Shown here piece by piece: positions 1-9,075 of a stretch of DNA of 64,000 nucleotides (its first letter is position 1; the number at the start of each line of letters is the position of its first letter). Under the pieces are notes generated by a model. The model was not told the origin of the DNA. It ran no database searches and saw nothing but the letters and a program-made list of their open reading frames with translations. The stretch is taken from contig NZ_VSRN01000001.1 of NCBI RefSeq assembly GCF_008369915.1, positions 1,892,001-1,956,000 of the forward strand, read 5' to 3'. This DNA is from Dyadobacter sp. UC 10. Its GTDB lineage: Bacteria; Bacteroidota; Bacteroidia; Cytophagales; Spirosomataceae. The position numbers and the translations under genes were made by a program.

Positions 1-84
1 GGCCGCGATCATGCAGCCGCAATTGCAGACCACCTTGCCGGCCGGGAGATCAGAATTGTGAAGGAGCTTATTGACCGGATTTAG
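1..84 (+). CDS. C-terminal end of an unidentified protein (partial)
   Basis: An open frame enters from the left edge and stops with TAG at 82-84. It gives 27 residues ending in a charged, amphipathic helix (…REIRIVKELIDRI). The frame starts exactly at base 1, so the start codon lies outside the window. Too little is visible to name a family. The next gene is convergent, with its stop 14 bases away. Confidence 0.45.
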   Translation, partial: GRDHAAAIADHLAGREIRIVKELIDRI

Positions 85-97
85 TGTAGTTACGCCC

Positions 98-1270
98 TTA
101 CTCCTCCACTATTGCCAACTTACGCTTCCTCTTTTTCATTGAAATTTTTTCAATTTTACCGATCAGGCCGCTGGCTCCTACGCCGTAACCTACATTCCCT
201 GCAAAACTCACGGCGTGAAACCCTTCTTTGCCGAGCGAGCGCCACGATTTACCACGGTCTATTGAATAACTGCTGCCAGAAGGGCCGGTAGCCACAAGCG
301 CGTAGTCATCGGCACGAAGCTGTGTTTCCCCCGTCCATATTGCATCGGTTTTTTGGTATAATGCGACGCATTCTTTCAAGCCAGCCGGAACCGTCATCTT
401 AGAAAGTGTCCAGGTTACTCCTCCGTCTTTGGTAAGCAGTACATTGCGGGTTGAGTCGGTTGTTTTCTTATAGTCCCCTCCTACCGCAATCCCATTTCTA
501 TTTGACCAAAACCTTAATCCAAAAATGCCGCTCGTGGGCCCGGCAGGTAGCGGCGTTGCAGACACTTTCCAGGTTCGCCCAAAATCGTCCGACCTGAACA
601 CCCTCGCCATTTTTGAACCTCCGGTTCCGATATACACATTACTTTTCCCAAATGCCATAATCGAAGTGCCACTCGCCGCGAAACAGGCTTCGCCCGGCTC
701 CGCTACCGGCCGCTTTTCAAGGGGCAGCTCAATCCAGCTTTTGCCACCATCGTCGGTAGTCAGTATGAATAGTTTTCCGTCAATCGGATCGCCCAGGCAA
801 ATCCCTCTGTTTTTATCCCAAAAGTCGATTCCATCCAGAAAAACCCCATTTTGTGTAGTTTGGTACACAAGATTCCAGCTTTCTCCGCCATCTTCTGTCC
901 GGTAAATTTTAGCCTGCCCTTTTTCGGCTTCTCCTGCACTCATTGCTACCAAAGTGTTCTTGTTAATAGCGTGTACATCACGAAAATCCAGTGAGTCGGC
1001 ACCGGGGACTTTATAAGTAGTCCACATCTTCCCGCCGTTGCTTGTTTTCAGCATTGTCCCCTTGGAGCCACCTATCCAGCAGATCGTGGGAGTTACCGTA
1101 TGCACTGCCCGCATATTGACATCTTTTTTAATATTTGTGATCTTCCATTGCGCAGTGACAGGTAGTGACAGGATAAGTTGCAAAAAAGTCAGAAGCCCCA
1201 TTAAATAGCCGAAGGGGCTTGTTTGAAAAATATTTGGAGAAATTGGCACAGTATTTGTGTTGCTTACCAT
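98..1270 (-). CDS. Secreted BNR/Asp-box beta-propeller protein (YCF48/sialidase-like fold)
   Basis: A 390-aa protein with a signal peptide ending …LSLPVTA-Q. A start at the internal Met24 (base 1201) would give a more usual signal length, so the true start may be there. The body has repeated Asp-box motifs of the S-x-D-x-G-x-x-W type (for example TEDGGESW, TTDDGGKSW, SDDFGRTW, TKDGGVTW, SIDRGKSW). These mark six or so blades of a beta-propeller like the YCF48/exo-sialidase group. Such proteins in Bacteroidota are exported and usually annotated as oxidoreductases or glycosyl hydrolases on weak evidence. No catalytic residues can be assigned here. It is divergent from the YtxH gene, with 35 bases between the starts. 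Confidence 0.75.
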   Translation of the reverse strand: MVSNTNTVPISPNIFQTSPFGYLMGLLTFLQLILSLPVTAQWKITNIKKDVNMRAVHTVTPTICWIGGSKGTMLKTSNGGKMWTTYKVPGADSLDFRDVHAINKNTLVAMSAGEAEKGQAKIYRTEDGGESWNLVYQTTQNGVFLDGIDFWDKNRGICLGDPIDGKLFILTTDDGGKSWIELPLEKRPVAEPGEACFAASGTSIMAFGKSNVYIGTGGSKMARVFRSDDFGRTWKVSATPLPAGPTSGIFGLRFWSNRNGIAVGGDYKKTTDSTRNVLLTKDGGVTWTLSKMTVPAGLKECVALYQKTDAIWTGETQLRADDYALVATGPSGSSYSIDRGKSWRSLGKEGFHAVSFAGNVGYGVGASGLIGKIEKISMKKRKRKLAIVEE

Positions 1271-1305
1271 TCTATTATATTATTATCACAAAATAGGAAA
1301 TTCAT

Positions 1306-1608
1306 ATGAACAAGAATCAAAAATTTTTGATAGGCTCTCTCGGTGCACTCCTTACCGGCATTGCAATCGGCCTTCTGGTTGCTCCTAAAAATGGAAAAGA
1401 TACCCGTAAACTGATCAAGAGCAGAGCGAATGATCTTGGCGGGAATGCGAAAGACAAATATGAAAAAAGCCTGGAAGAATTATCTGTTCTGGCTGATAGG
1501 CTAAAAGAAGGCTTTCTGAAAAACGTGAACACTGTAAAAGACAAAGCAGGAGCTGTTGCTGACAATGTGAACGATAAAGTTCGTGGCGCTGTCAACACGA
1601 ATCTTTAA
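1306..1608 (+). CDS. YtxH-domain protein
   Basis: A 100-aa protein. Residues about 7-27 form a hydrophobic, glycine-rich segment ending in the family hallmark LVAPKNGKDTR. A long charged amphipathic helix with K/A/D-rich repeats follows (…KDKAGAVADNVNDKV…), typical of YtxH/gas-vesicle-like general-stress proteins. The start is the ATG inside CATATG. A strong hairpin terminator follows 25 bases after the stop. The molecular role of the family is not established; it is thought to be an envelope stress protein. Confidence 0.85.
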   Translation: MNKNQKFLIGSLGALLTGIAIGLLVAPKNGKDTRKLIKSRANDLGGNAKDKYEKSLEELSVLADRLKEGFLKNVNTVKDKAGAVADNVNDKVRGAVNTNL

Positions 1609-1633
1609 AACTCCTTACTCGAAATATTTACAG

Positions 1634-1662
1634 GGTCGTTTCTTCGCGAAGCGGCCTTTTTT
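1634..1662 (+). terminator. Rho-independent terminator of the YtxH gene
   Basis: A 9-bp stem (GGTCGTTTC / GAAGCGGCC, some G-U pairs) with loop TTCGC is followed by six T. The T run touches the stop codon of the convergent lipoprotein gene. Confidence 0.8.
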
Positions 1663-2210
1663 CATTTCGGGATCTTACCAATGATTTCTGAGACCGCCTG
1701 GTTAACAACGTCTTCGAAATTTCCGCTTTTGGCAGGGATAATACCAGAAGCCCCGCCCTGCCAAACCATTTTGTTATTCGCAGCATCGACCAGGTCGATC
1801 ATTAAAGTCCCTTCACGATATTTCCCGACAACTACCTCTTCGCTCTTCCAGGAATAGCGGCGCTGGCCCATATACCTCGGCAAGCCCTCGGTACGAAAGT
1901 CGGTTTGACGCGTCTGCTCTTTTTCTTCGACAGAAAGGGCGATATTAACTTTCAGATTCGCGTCCCTCGCCTCATCAAGCCCCTTTGCCTGCAGGTTCCG
2001 CGCCACTGCATCTTTGATTATGCTGACATTTGTTTCAAAATTCTTCGAGATCGTATCACCGGAAGCCTCAATCTCATAAAATCCGAATGTCGGATAATCA
2101 GAAAGCCTGAAACCGTCCTCCTGCTTCGTTTTTAATAATTTATAGGAAGTACCGCAACCCGATAGATAGATAAATGCAAGTCCCAGAATCGCATAAATGC
2201 AACTTTTCAT
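1662..2210 (-). CDS. DUF4136-type lipoprotein
   Basis: A 182-aa protein. The N-terminus is a lipoprotein signal with lipobox LSGC (Cys19). The mature part has the DUF4136 pattern: an aspartate-rich start with 'YPTFGFYE', a central helix, 'DANLKVNIALSVEEK', then '…GTLMIDLVDAANNKMVWQGGASG' and a final helical segment. DUF4136 proteins are outer-membrane or periplasmic lipoproteins of unknown function. It lies 18 bases upstream of the end of dnaG on the same strand and may be cotranscribed from it. Confidence 0.85.
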   Translation of the reverse strand: MKSCIYAILGLAFIYLSGCGTSYKLLKTKQEDGFRLSDYPTFGFYEIEASGDTISKNFETNVSIIKDAVARNLQAKGLDEARDANLKVNIALSVEEKEQTRQTDFRTEGLPRYMGQRRYSWKSEEVVVGKYREGTLMIDLVDAANNKMVWQGGASGIIPAKSGNFEDVVNQAVSEIIGKIPK

Positions 2211-2227
2211 GATCAGCTATATTAAAA

Positions 2228-4225
2228 TTATCCGATAACGCTCCCCAACTCTTTGGCAGCCGCCATACTGATTCCTTTGTAAAACATAAATTCCCCCATA
2301 ATACTATTCTGTTCCTGCTCAGAAGTTGCGTGCACAGCCTGGTTAAGGCATACCTTCATTTTTTCTTCTATAAATGCTTTTTTCAGCCTGAGAATATTAA
2401 CAAAGGCCGTTTTGTCAAGCACATCGGCTTCGAAGGGTACATAAATCTCGTACTTTTCCGACCATAACTCGCTCAGCTCATATTTGCTCGTCAGCCAGCC
2501 AATTGTCAATGTCCTGATCTCAGATTCGTGATGATTCAGGAAATATTCGGTCGGTAAAACATGGTTACGACTTAGATTTTCGCGAAAAAGCGTCAGCAAG
2601 TGCTGAAAAACGGGGTCTTTGAAATCAATACCATCGATCTCTCCAAGTACATACTGGCACACTGTGATGGTTGGTTCCAATTCTTTGGTACCGAACAGTA
2701 CCAGCAAGCGTGTAAATGCTTCTTCCTGATAATACAGCTTACTTTTCTGCGGAGGTTCGTAGGTAACCGGCTCGGGCTCGAAAGGGTTAACATCCTCCTC
2801 AGAAAAGGTAAAGTTCCCAGGCAGAGAACCGATATCACCGGGACCTTCGGGCACATGATCCGGTTGAAACGAAGTCCTGTCGGGCTTTTTCTGAGTTGAC
2901 AGCTTCCTGGCCAGCTTATTACCTTCCGTGATCAGCATTTGTTCATCCACGTTCATCATCTCGGATGTACGTCGGAAGAACACCTGTCTTTTTATCGCAT
3001 CAGGAATCTTGACAATGCTGCTCACCACCTCGCTGATTACTGCCGCCAGCCGGAACGGATCGTTCCCCGCATCCTGTAACAATACTTCGGTTTTGAAGGT
3101 GATGAAGTCTTTGGAAGCTTTTTTCAAATACTGCTTAAAAGCTTCAGCACCAACTTTCCGAACATAACTATCGGGATCGTCCCCGTCAGGAAATAGTACG
3201 ATATTGACATTCAGACCTTCTTCTAATACTAAATCCAACCCCCGCAAAGCAGCCTTGATCCCGGCAATATCTCCATCGTAAAGAATCGTCACATTTGGTG
3301 TGAAACGACCTATAAGGCGTATTTGCTCAATCGTCAGGGAAGTTCCCGAAGATGCCACGACGTTCTCAATACCGGCCTGATGAAGAGAAATCACATCTGT
3401 ATACCCTTCTACCAGATAGCAATGATCCAGTTGACGAATTGCATTTTTTGCCTGAAAAATACCATACAGTACGTCACTTTTATGATATACTGCCGTTTCG
3501 GGCGAGTTCAGATATTTGGGCTGATTGGCTTTTGAACCTCCGTCAGATTTCAAAATACGGGCCCCGAAAGCAATTACCTTTCCTCCTACATGGTGAATTG
3601 GAAAAATAACCCGCCCTCTGAACCTGTCGTATCCACCGCTGCTGCTGCCCTCCCTCGGAATAAGCAAACCTGCTTTTTCCAGTAATTCGGCTGAGTAACC
3701 TTTTTCCAGCGCTTCTTTCGAGAACGCATCCCAGGTATCCAGACTGTACCCGAGTTCAAACTTTTGCCTGATCTCATTGGTAAATCCTCTTTCGCGGAAG
3801 TAGCTCAGTCCGATGGATTGGCCTTCATCTGAATTTTGAAGCTGGTTCTGGTAGAAATTTTTGGCAAAGTTGAGGACGATATAAAGGCTTTCCCGTTCGT
3901 TTTGCCGGAGCGCCTCCTCATCGGTTATTTCCTCCTCTTCAATCTCGATATTGTATTTGCCGGCCAGGTAGCGCAGAGCCTCACCATAACCAACATTATC
4001 AACGTCCATCACGAACTTGATTGAATCACCCGCCGCACCGCAGCCAAAGCATTTATAGATCTGCCTAACCGGGTTTACATTGAACGACGGTGTCTTTTCA
4101 TTGTGAAAAGGGCAGCATGCCGAATAGTTGGCCCCTTTTTTCTTCAGAGACACAAAGTCCCCCACCACCTCGACTATATCGGTAGCCTGCTTGATGCGAT
4201 CAATGGTTTCAGGATTAATCCTCAT
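2228..4225 (-). CDS. dnaG: DNA primase
   Basis: DnaG synthesises RNA primers at the replication fork. The protein has the N-terminal CHC2 zinc finger (Cys-x2-His … Cys-x2-Cys, seen as CCPFH and KCFGC), the RNA-polymerase-like core and the Toprim fold with the acidic motifs LVEGYTDV and LYDGDIAG. The C-terminal third is less conserved and would bind DnaB helicase. I chose the start at 4225 (MRINPETIDRI) because family members begin with this sequence. An in-frame ATG 33 bases further upstream (4258) is possible. The length of 665-676 aa is normal for Bacteroidota. Confidence 0.96.
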   Translation of the reverse strand: MRINPETIDRIKQATDIVEVVGDFVSLKKKGANYSACCPFHNEKTPSFNVNPVRQIYKCFGCGAAGDSIKFVMDVDNVGYGEALRYLAGKYNIEIEEEEITDEEALRQNERESLYIVLNFAKNFYQNQLQNSDEGQSIGLSYFRERGFTNEIRQKFELGYSLDTWDAFSKEALEKGYSAELLEKAGLLIPREGSSSGGYDRFRGRVIFPIHHVGGKVIAFGARILKSDGGSKANQPKYLNSPETAVYHKSDVLYGIFQAKNAIRQLDHCYLVEGYTDVISLHQAGIENVVASSGTSLTIEQIRLIGRFTPNVTILYDGDIAGIKAALRGLDLVLEEGLNVNIVLFPDGDDPDSYVRKVGAEAFKQYLKKASKDFITFKTEVLLQDAGNDPFRLAAVISEVVSSIVKIPDAIKRQVFFRRTSEMMNVDEQMLITEGNKLARKLSTQKKPDRTSFQPDHVPEGPGDIGSLPGNFTFSEEDVNPFEPEPVTYEPPQKSKLYYQEEAFTRLLVLFGTKELEPTITVCQYVLGEIDGIDFKDPVFQHLLTLFRENLSRNHVLPTEYFLNHHESEIRTLTIGWLTSKYELSELWSEKYEIYVPFEADVLDKTAFVNILRLKKAFIEEKMKVCLNQAVHATSEQEQNSIMGEFMFYKGISMAAAKELGSVIG

Positions 4226-4351
4226 TTGTGTATTTTGATTGAATGAAGTGGTTTGCACACATTATGCGACGGCAGCACACCATGCCTACATCAACAAAAA
4301 AGACAATGCAAAAATTTGACAGACGTGCTGATTTTCAGAAAATCATCGCTT

Positions 4352-4483
4352 TCAGGAGAACTTGTTGATTTTATCCTTGTACGAATGTAATGAGAGGCAA
4401 ACCTTTGAGCAATTATTACAGAATATTTCCGTAAATTTGAAGCCCTGGTGGATTTCGTCGAATTGTTTTACAGATTTGTCCAT
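4352..4483 (-). CDS. Small Cys-rich protein, 43 aa (putative)
   Basis: An ATG-started frame of 43 codons lies in the otherwise empty 390-base gap between dnaG and the polysaccharide operon. The peptide begins MDKSVKQFDE and carries C-N-N-C-x3-C near residues 22-29, which could bind a metal. It is basic at the end (KDKINKFS). No Shine-Dalgarno is seen, as is usual here. Length and composition look coding, but I know no family and have no conservation data. Confidence 0.35.
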   Translation of the reverse strand: MDKSVKQFDEIHQGFKFTEIFCNNCSKVCLSLHSYKDKINKFS

Positions 4484-4633
4484 TATTTTCTTTATTAGAA
4501 TTTAGAAATTCACAAACGAAAGTTTTTTTCTAATTACTTTAATTTGTTATTTTGCGGTATTGGAATCAAATACCTTACCATTAAATAGAGCATTCAGATA
4601 TTAAAAATATAGTGTGTGTATAGTGTGAAACAG

Positions 4634-4666
4634 GGCATGGAAATTTTTCTATGCCTTTGTTTTTTT
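4634..4666. terminator. Hairpin with T-tract after the polysaccharide operon
   Basis: GGCATGGAAA / TTTCTATGCC can form a nearly perfect stem, followed on the plus strand by TTTGTTTTTTT. The leftward operon ends inside the T run. On that strand the hairpin comes just after the stop, with an A-rich lead-in and a weaker U tail. It probably ends the operon and may act in both directions. Confidence 0.5.
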
Positions 4667-5662
4667 AGAGCACTTCCTTCTATTTTGGGGCAAAACCACA
4701 CTATATACGGTTAAAAGCTCTTCAATAGTCGCTTGCGTACATTGTCCCTTTGGGTTTTCTCGCAGCAACTCCTTTCCCGCGGCTATCTCAGTCTCCAGAT
4801 CAACTTTACTCAACTCGCTGAAAACGAGACAATTGTCTGGTCGACTGACCGAGTCTGATGCCAGGACCGGCACATTTAATTCCAGCGCCTCGCAAATTGA
4901 TATGGATATCGCGTCAGTAGTTGTGTTCCTGATGAATGCATCTGAAACTTTGAGCACATTCCTGAAATCGTGGGGTGTTGACAGGAATAGTACGTTAGCC
5001 GGAAGCGGAAAATGTGCCTGTTCGATATATCGGGCGTAATTTCCGGAGGGATCTGAGATAGCCAGCCCGTAATTTTTTTGAGAAGCTATCCATGCTATCA
5101 GTGCGGAAATTCCGTAAATCTCCTGATGATGTTTATCAAATGTCACATTCCAGGCATTCGTACAAACGACGATATGGTACCTTTTCCGGAAATTCAGAAG
5201 CCGCAGCATATGCTCCGTATCCAGCGGCATGATGTATCTGGAACTGAGATAAGCGGAGATCAGTTTAGCATTTTTATTCCAGCGAAATGCCTTTTTAAAG
5301 CTATCTTCGTTTTGAACGATAGGGATGTAAGCCAGTCTGCACGAAAGGATTACCGCGACGTTCCCTGCCCGGTTGTACCGGCCCCAGTTTCCATGGTAGG
5401 TGATAACCAGCCTTTTAGAGAAAATCTTACACATAAGCGCAATACACAATTGCCAGTATGGACTAGACAAGTGCAAATGAATAGCATGATGTCTTACCAA
5501 CTTTGGCAGAATACTCAGAAAGCCTCTATTTAAATCTGCAAAATAGAAACCTTCGAAACCTTTCTGCTTAAGGTTTTCAACAAGGCGGCTTACGTGTGTG
5601 GTGATTCCTCCTATTGGGGGAGGCATTCGGCCAATGATCAGTATTTTAGCTGGTTTCATCAA
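4649..5662 (-). CDS. GT4-type glycosyltransferase
   Basis: A 337-aa protein. The N-terminus (ILIIGRMPPPIGGITTHVSRL) is the nucleotide-binding start of GT-B, family-4-type transferases ('PPxGGxxxH'). The second Rossmann half includes '…ISICEALELNVPVLAS', equivalent to the EGxxxALAxGxPVVA donor-sugar motif, although the usual E-x7-E pattern is weak. It is the last gene of the operon and overlaps its upstream neighbour by 17 bases. It probably adds one sugar to the surface glycan repeat. Donor and acceptor cannot be told from sequence. Confidence 0.8.
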   Translation of the reverse strand: MMKPAKILIIGRMPPPIGGITTHVSRLVENLKQKGFEGFYFADLNRGFLSILPKLVRHHAIHLHLSSPYWQLCIALMCKIFSKRLVITYHGNWGRYNRAGNVAVILSCRLAYIPIVQNEDSFKKAFRWNKNAKLISAYLSSRYIMPLDTEHMLRLLNFRKRYHIVVCTNAWNVTFDKHHQEIYGISALIAWIASQKNYGLAISDPSGNYARYIEQAHFPLPANVLFLSTPHDFRNVLKVSDAFIRNTTTDAISISICEALELNVPVLASDSVSRPDNCLVFSELSKVDLETEIAAGKELLRENPKGQCTQATIEELLTVYSVVLPQNRRKCSKKTKA

Positions 5663-7040
5663 ATAAGGCTATTCGTTTTGCGTAGAAGTACTGGCACATC
5701 AACAGGATCGGTGCTATACAATTGATGGTTACACTTTTCGAAGGGATGATGATGAATACGCTTCCGACTGTGTGATTAAAAATCAGATAGACTAGTACTG
5801 CAGCGTATAGTACCCCGTATTTTTTCCCGCAGACCTGCGCTTTCCAGGTAGTCCAGCCGCATTTGAAAAGAAGTAAGTAGACTAAAATGGCACCTAGTAA
5901 ACCGTTCTCGGTCAAAAGCGTGTACCAGAGTGAATGTGCCTCGCGATAGCCGGGACCCAATTTTTCAAAGCTTCCGGTACCGTGTCCAATCAACGGACTT
6001 TCCAGAAACAATTGATATGCTATTGCCTGTATTTCGTTTCGCCCGCTTGTTTCGAGAAGTTTTCCAAATGCAGGCCTGGCTGACATCCCGCCAAATCTCA
6101 GTTTCCAGAAATAAGTCAGATCCTGTGTGTCGAGAAAATTTTCTATACGGGCCATAAAAAGCAGTAAAACCACGGTCAGTAAGGCGATAAGAAAGCAAAG
6201 ACTTCGCGTCGAAATCAGCCAGAGCGAAATCAGCAGATAAGGAGCTATGATGAACACTGCGCCCCGGGAAAAGGATAAGCCGACGACAGCAATGAAAATC
6301 GCCAGTACTCCTGTCAACATTACAAAAGTCATCCATCGCAGGCGGGTAATGTACAGGAGTGCAAACGGCCACAAAAGCACGAAATAGGCCATTGTTATAT
6401 TGGTATCAGAGATATTTCTTGTAGCCAGCAAATTGTCAGATCCTTTGTACGCAGCACCTGTAATTACTAACCCGAAAGTCCCAAATCCCAGTATCAGATA
6501 ACTCAGGCACAGGTATTTTTCAAGCGCACTACAAAAGTTGCTTGCCGTGGTTGCATACCTCAGATATACAAAGTAACAGGGAAGAACGATCAGGCCGAGG
6601 AGGGTGGCCCCAAGCACGATTTGTCCCACGTTAGGTGAAATGATGAGGTAAAAAAAGCTAAATATTGTCCACACAAGTAAAAACAACTTTTCATTGTCTG
6701 CGAGTGCTATCTTTTTCCGGATGAAAAAGTCGAAAAAGTATATACAAAGAATAACGAACGGCATTAACCGCCATAAAGAGTTCGCGCCTGCCGAAAATGA
6801 ATACTTTTGAAATAAATGCAGAAACTGGGTGAGAATAGGTATTGAGATGATATGGAATAGCTTATCAGTGGAGAATGTAAACAATGCGATACAGCAGTAA
6901 ACGTAAAAGGAAAGTACCCCGATTGTCTGAAAATCCGACTCACCTAACGTCAAAAACGAAGGAAACGCGATCAGTAAAGCCATCGTAAGGCCAATGGAAA
7001 GCAGCCCTTTCAGTAGAATCTCGACAACTAACCCAGCCAT
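5646..7040 (-). CDS. O-antigen ligase/polymerase-like membrane protein (Wzy/WaaL family)
   Basis: A 464-aa polytopic membrane protein with roughly 11-12 hydrophobic segments. The long loop near residues 320-375 ends in '…REAHSLWYTLLTENGLLG'. This matches the signature of the Wzy_C/O-antigen ligase family (H-N/S-x-(F/Y/W) … E-x-G-(L/I)-x-G). The position between glycosyltransferases of a nonulosonate operon fits a polymerase or ligase of the surface polysaccharide. Polymerase and ligase cannot be distinguished by sequence. It overlaps the genes on both sides by 13-17 bases, which suggests translational coupling. Confidence 0.8.
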   Translation of the reverse strand: MAGLVVEILLKGLLSIGLTMALLIAFPSFLTLGESDFQTIGVLSFYVYCCIALFTFSTDKLFHIISIPILTQFLHLFQKYSFSAGANSLWRLMPFVILCIYFFDFFIRKKIALADNEKLFLLVWTIFSFFYLIISPNVGQIVLGATLLGLIVLPCYFVYLRYATTASNFCSALEKYLCLSYLILGFGTFGLVITGAAYKGSDNLLATRNISDTNITMAYFVLLWPFALLYITRLRWMTFVMLTGVLAIFIAVVGLSFSRGAVFIIAPYLLISLWLISTRSLCFLIALLTVVLLLFMARIENFLDTQDLTYFWKLRFGGMSARPAFGKLLETSGRNEIQAIAYQLFLESPLIGHGTGSFEKLGPGYREAHSLWYTLLTENGLLGAILVYLLLFKCGWTTWKAQVCGKKYGVLYAAVLVYLIFNHTVGSVFIIIPSKSVTINCIAPILLMCQYFYAKRIALFDETS

Positions 7041-8377
7041 TCCTGCATATATTGAACCATCGAATCGACCGACCTTGGTTCAGTGTAATGAACCAATTTT
7101 CGCAATGCAGGTCTTTGATCAGGAGCTGAATAGTTTTCCGCAAGTACTTTATCCAGAAAGCAAAACAATTCTTCTTTACTGAAAACAGGGTAATCCAGGC
7201 GAAGGAAATTAAGCGGTATCTGATGCGAATAGCAATACAAACGTCTCACGGATCGTTTGTAAGGCACTTTATACTTTCCGTCATAAGCAATACTGATAAC
7301 GGGCTTGTTGCACGCAGCTGCATCAAGGCGCATGGTAGAAGCTACTTGCACGCAGACATCACAACTATACATCATTTCCGAGAGCACTTTCAGAAAATCG
7401 AGCGGCGGAAAATCCGAAGTGCCCTTCCAAAAGCCAGGAGTAGCTGGCGGCCAGATTACAATATTCTTCGCGGCCTTATACTGATCGTAAATCGATGGAT
7501 TATCTGCCGGATGACACCTTACAAGCAATAAAACATCATCGTTTGAACCAATGTATTCCACTAAATCGTCCACGATCTGGCACTGCCCGGGGAAATGTTT
7601 CGGTGCACTGCTAGCGAACAGAACTATCTTTTGCCTTATCGAAGGAGTTGCGGGCCGCTTTTCGAAATATGTATCAAATCTTGGGACACCGGTAATATGA
7701 ATTTTGGGCTTTGCCCCGCAACAGGAGTAGAGCTTTTCAAACTCCCCGGCCATTTGCTGATTCCAAACCATAAGGCGATCAAAATTCGAGTTGATCAAAC
7801 CTTTTGATGTCAGATTATCCCAACTTATTACAATCCCCATTGTCGGTATCGCGTTGTGCCGCACAATTGAATTTATAATGGTATTTTCCCGGATATCCAG
7901 AGGAGATGAAGATAGAATCGCATCAAAACAAGACAAATCGCGCGCATCAATCCTAAACTTGCGGGAGGAGATTGAAATGATACAAGTCCAGATCTTTGCC
8001 AGCATTATTTTGAACAGGCGCAACGTTAAGGGTATTCTTTCTAAAAAATATATCAAAAATCTTGCTGCTGGATGCAATTGCAACAACTTGACCCTGCGCG
8101 TGCATGTGTCGAATAACAGGAAAAACAGCGCTTTTTGAATAAGTCGCAGGACGCGAAGTAATCTGGTCTCTGCCGGAACAGGTACAGTCAGCAACTTCAG
8201 CGAGCAATTGAAGTGTTCATTGATCAGTTTCACTTCCGCTGCTCCTATGACGTCAGAAATTATTGACACCGAAAATTGTTTAGCAATCTTTGCCAAAAAC
8301 CCTGTGTGTATCAAATTGATCACCGCAAAATGATTAGTGATCAAAACCAATAGCTTTCGTTTTGGCATTGCTTCCAT
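7028..8377 (-). CDS. Capsule-type GT-B/glycerophosphotransferase-like transferase
   Basis: A 449-aa protein with a two-lobed Rossmann layout. The N-lobe starts LLVLITNHFAVINL; the middle carries 'ISWDNLTSKG', 'VWNQQMAGEF' and 'ITGVPRFD'; the C-lobe has 'LLVRCHPADN' and 'SCDVCVQVASTMRLDAAACNKPVISIAYDG'. This set is typical of the UDP-GlcNAc-2-epimerase/CDP-glycerol glycerophosphotransferase-like proteins found in capsule loci. Since the operon makes a CMP-nonulosonate but encodes no recognisable sialyltransferase, this protein is my best candidate for the transferase, by inference only. The start overlaps neuA by 37 bases; Met4 (8368) is an alternative. Confidence 0.6.
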   Translation of the reverse strand: MEAMPKRKLLVLITNHFAVINLIHTGFLAKIAKQFSVSIISDVIGAAEVKLINEHFNCSLKLLTVPVPAETRLLRVLRLIQKALFFLLFDTCTRRVKLLQLHPAARFLIYFLERIPLTLRLFKIMLAKIWTCIISISSRKFRIDARDLSCFDAILSSSPLDIRENTIINSIVRHNAIPTMGIVISWDNLTSKGLINSNFDRLMVWNQQMAGEFEKLYSCCGAKPKIHITGVPRFDTYFEKRPATPSIRQKIVLFASSAPKHFPGQCQIVDDLVEYIGSNDDVLLLVRCHPADNPSIYDQYKAAKNIVIWPPATPGFWKGTSDFPPLDFLKVLSEMMYSCDVCVQVASTMRLDAAACNKPVISIAYDGKYKVPYKRSVRRLYCYSHQIPLNFLRLDYPVFSKEELFCFLDKVLAENYSAPDQRPALRKLVHYTEPRSVDSMVQYMQEWLG

Positions 8378-9075
8378 TTATAAATCTGTTTTTGCGCCAT
8401 TTCCCAATCGGCATAGGAATCAATATTGATGTCCGGCTCACCTTCGGCCACAAGGCTGGCAATTTTTCCGCCTAGCAGTTTGCCTTCCATGATCAGGGTC
8501 GTTTTAGCAATGTATATTTTACCATCCCGGTAGTAGCTGTCAGCCAAATCCTGGCGACGTGGGATAATCCTTTCGGTGTTATAGATAGCTTTCTGCAACC
8601 CCTCCTGCCCTAGGAAAAAAGCCCAGTTGGGATGAAATTTGTCAGGTATTTTCTGAACCGTAACGAGGCTATCCGCGCCCGATTCGAGCATCAAATGAAT
8701 AGATTTATCAATCAGATCCCGACTGCGAAATGGAGACGTCGGTTGTAGTAACACGACATAATCAAACTTGATACTCCTTTCCAAATAATGATTGACCGCG
8801 TGACTGACAACTTCGATTGACGTCGCAAAATCTGACGCAAGGTTCTTCGGCCTGACAAATGGTACCTCTATAGTCGGGAACTGCCGCGAATATTCAAGAA
8901 TCCGCAGACAATCACTTGAAACAATGCACGTAGTGAGCAGTTTTGATCTGAGAGCGGATTCAATCGTATAATAAATGAGGGGTTTGCCGCCCAGCAATTT
9001 CATATTTTTATTGTAAATCCCCTTTGAGCCTTCCCGTGCAGGAATAATGCCTAAAATCCTAGGTTGCGCTTTCAT
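8341..9075 (-). CDS. neuA: CMP-nonulosonate (N-acylneuraminate) cytidylyltransferase
   Basis: A 244-aa NeuA-type enzyme that activates a sialic-type sugar with CTP to give the CMP-sugar donor. The CTP-binding motif IPAREGSKGI lies at residues 11-20, followed by KPLIYYTI, VSSD, 'LLQPTSPFR' and the C-terminal 'INIDSYADW'. These are canonical for acylneuraminate cytidylyltransferases, here without the C-terminal esterase domain of some NeuA. The start codon overlaps the neuC stop by one base (TAATG-type junction), so the two are coupled. Confidence 0.9.
   Translation of the reverse strand: MKAQPRILGIIPAREGSKGIYNKNMKLLGGKPLIYYTIESALRSKLLTTCIVSSDCLRILEYSRQFPTIEVPFVRPKNLASDFATSIEVVSHAVNHYLERSIKFDYVVLLQPTSPFRSRDLIDKSIHLMLESGADSLVTVQKIPDKFHPNWAFFLGQEGLQKAIYNTERIIPRRQDLADSYYRDGKIYIAKTTLIMEGKLLGGKIASLVAEGEPDINIDSYADWEMAQKQIYKWKQCQNESYWF

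Noticed and set aside
4241-4648. Stable RNA gene in the dnaG upstream gap
   Set aside because: No tRNA, 6S or tmRNA-like structure seen beyond the terminator hairpin; only the small frame is supported.
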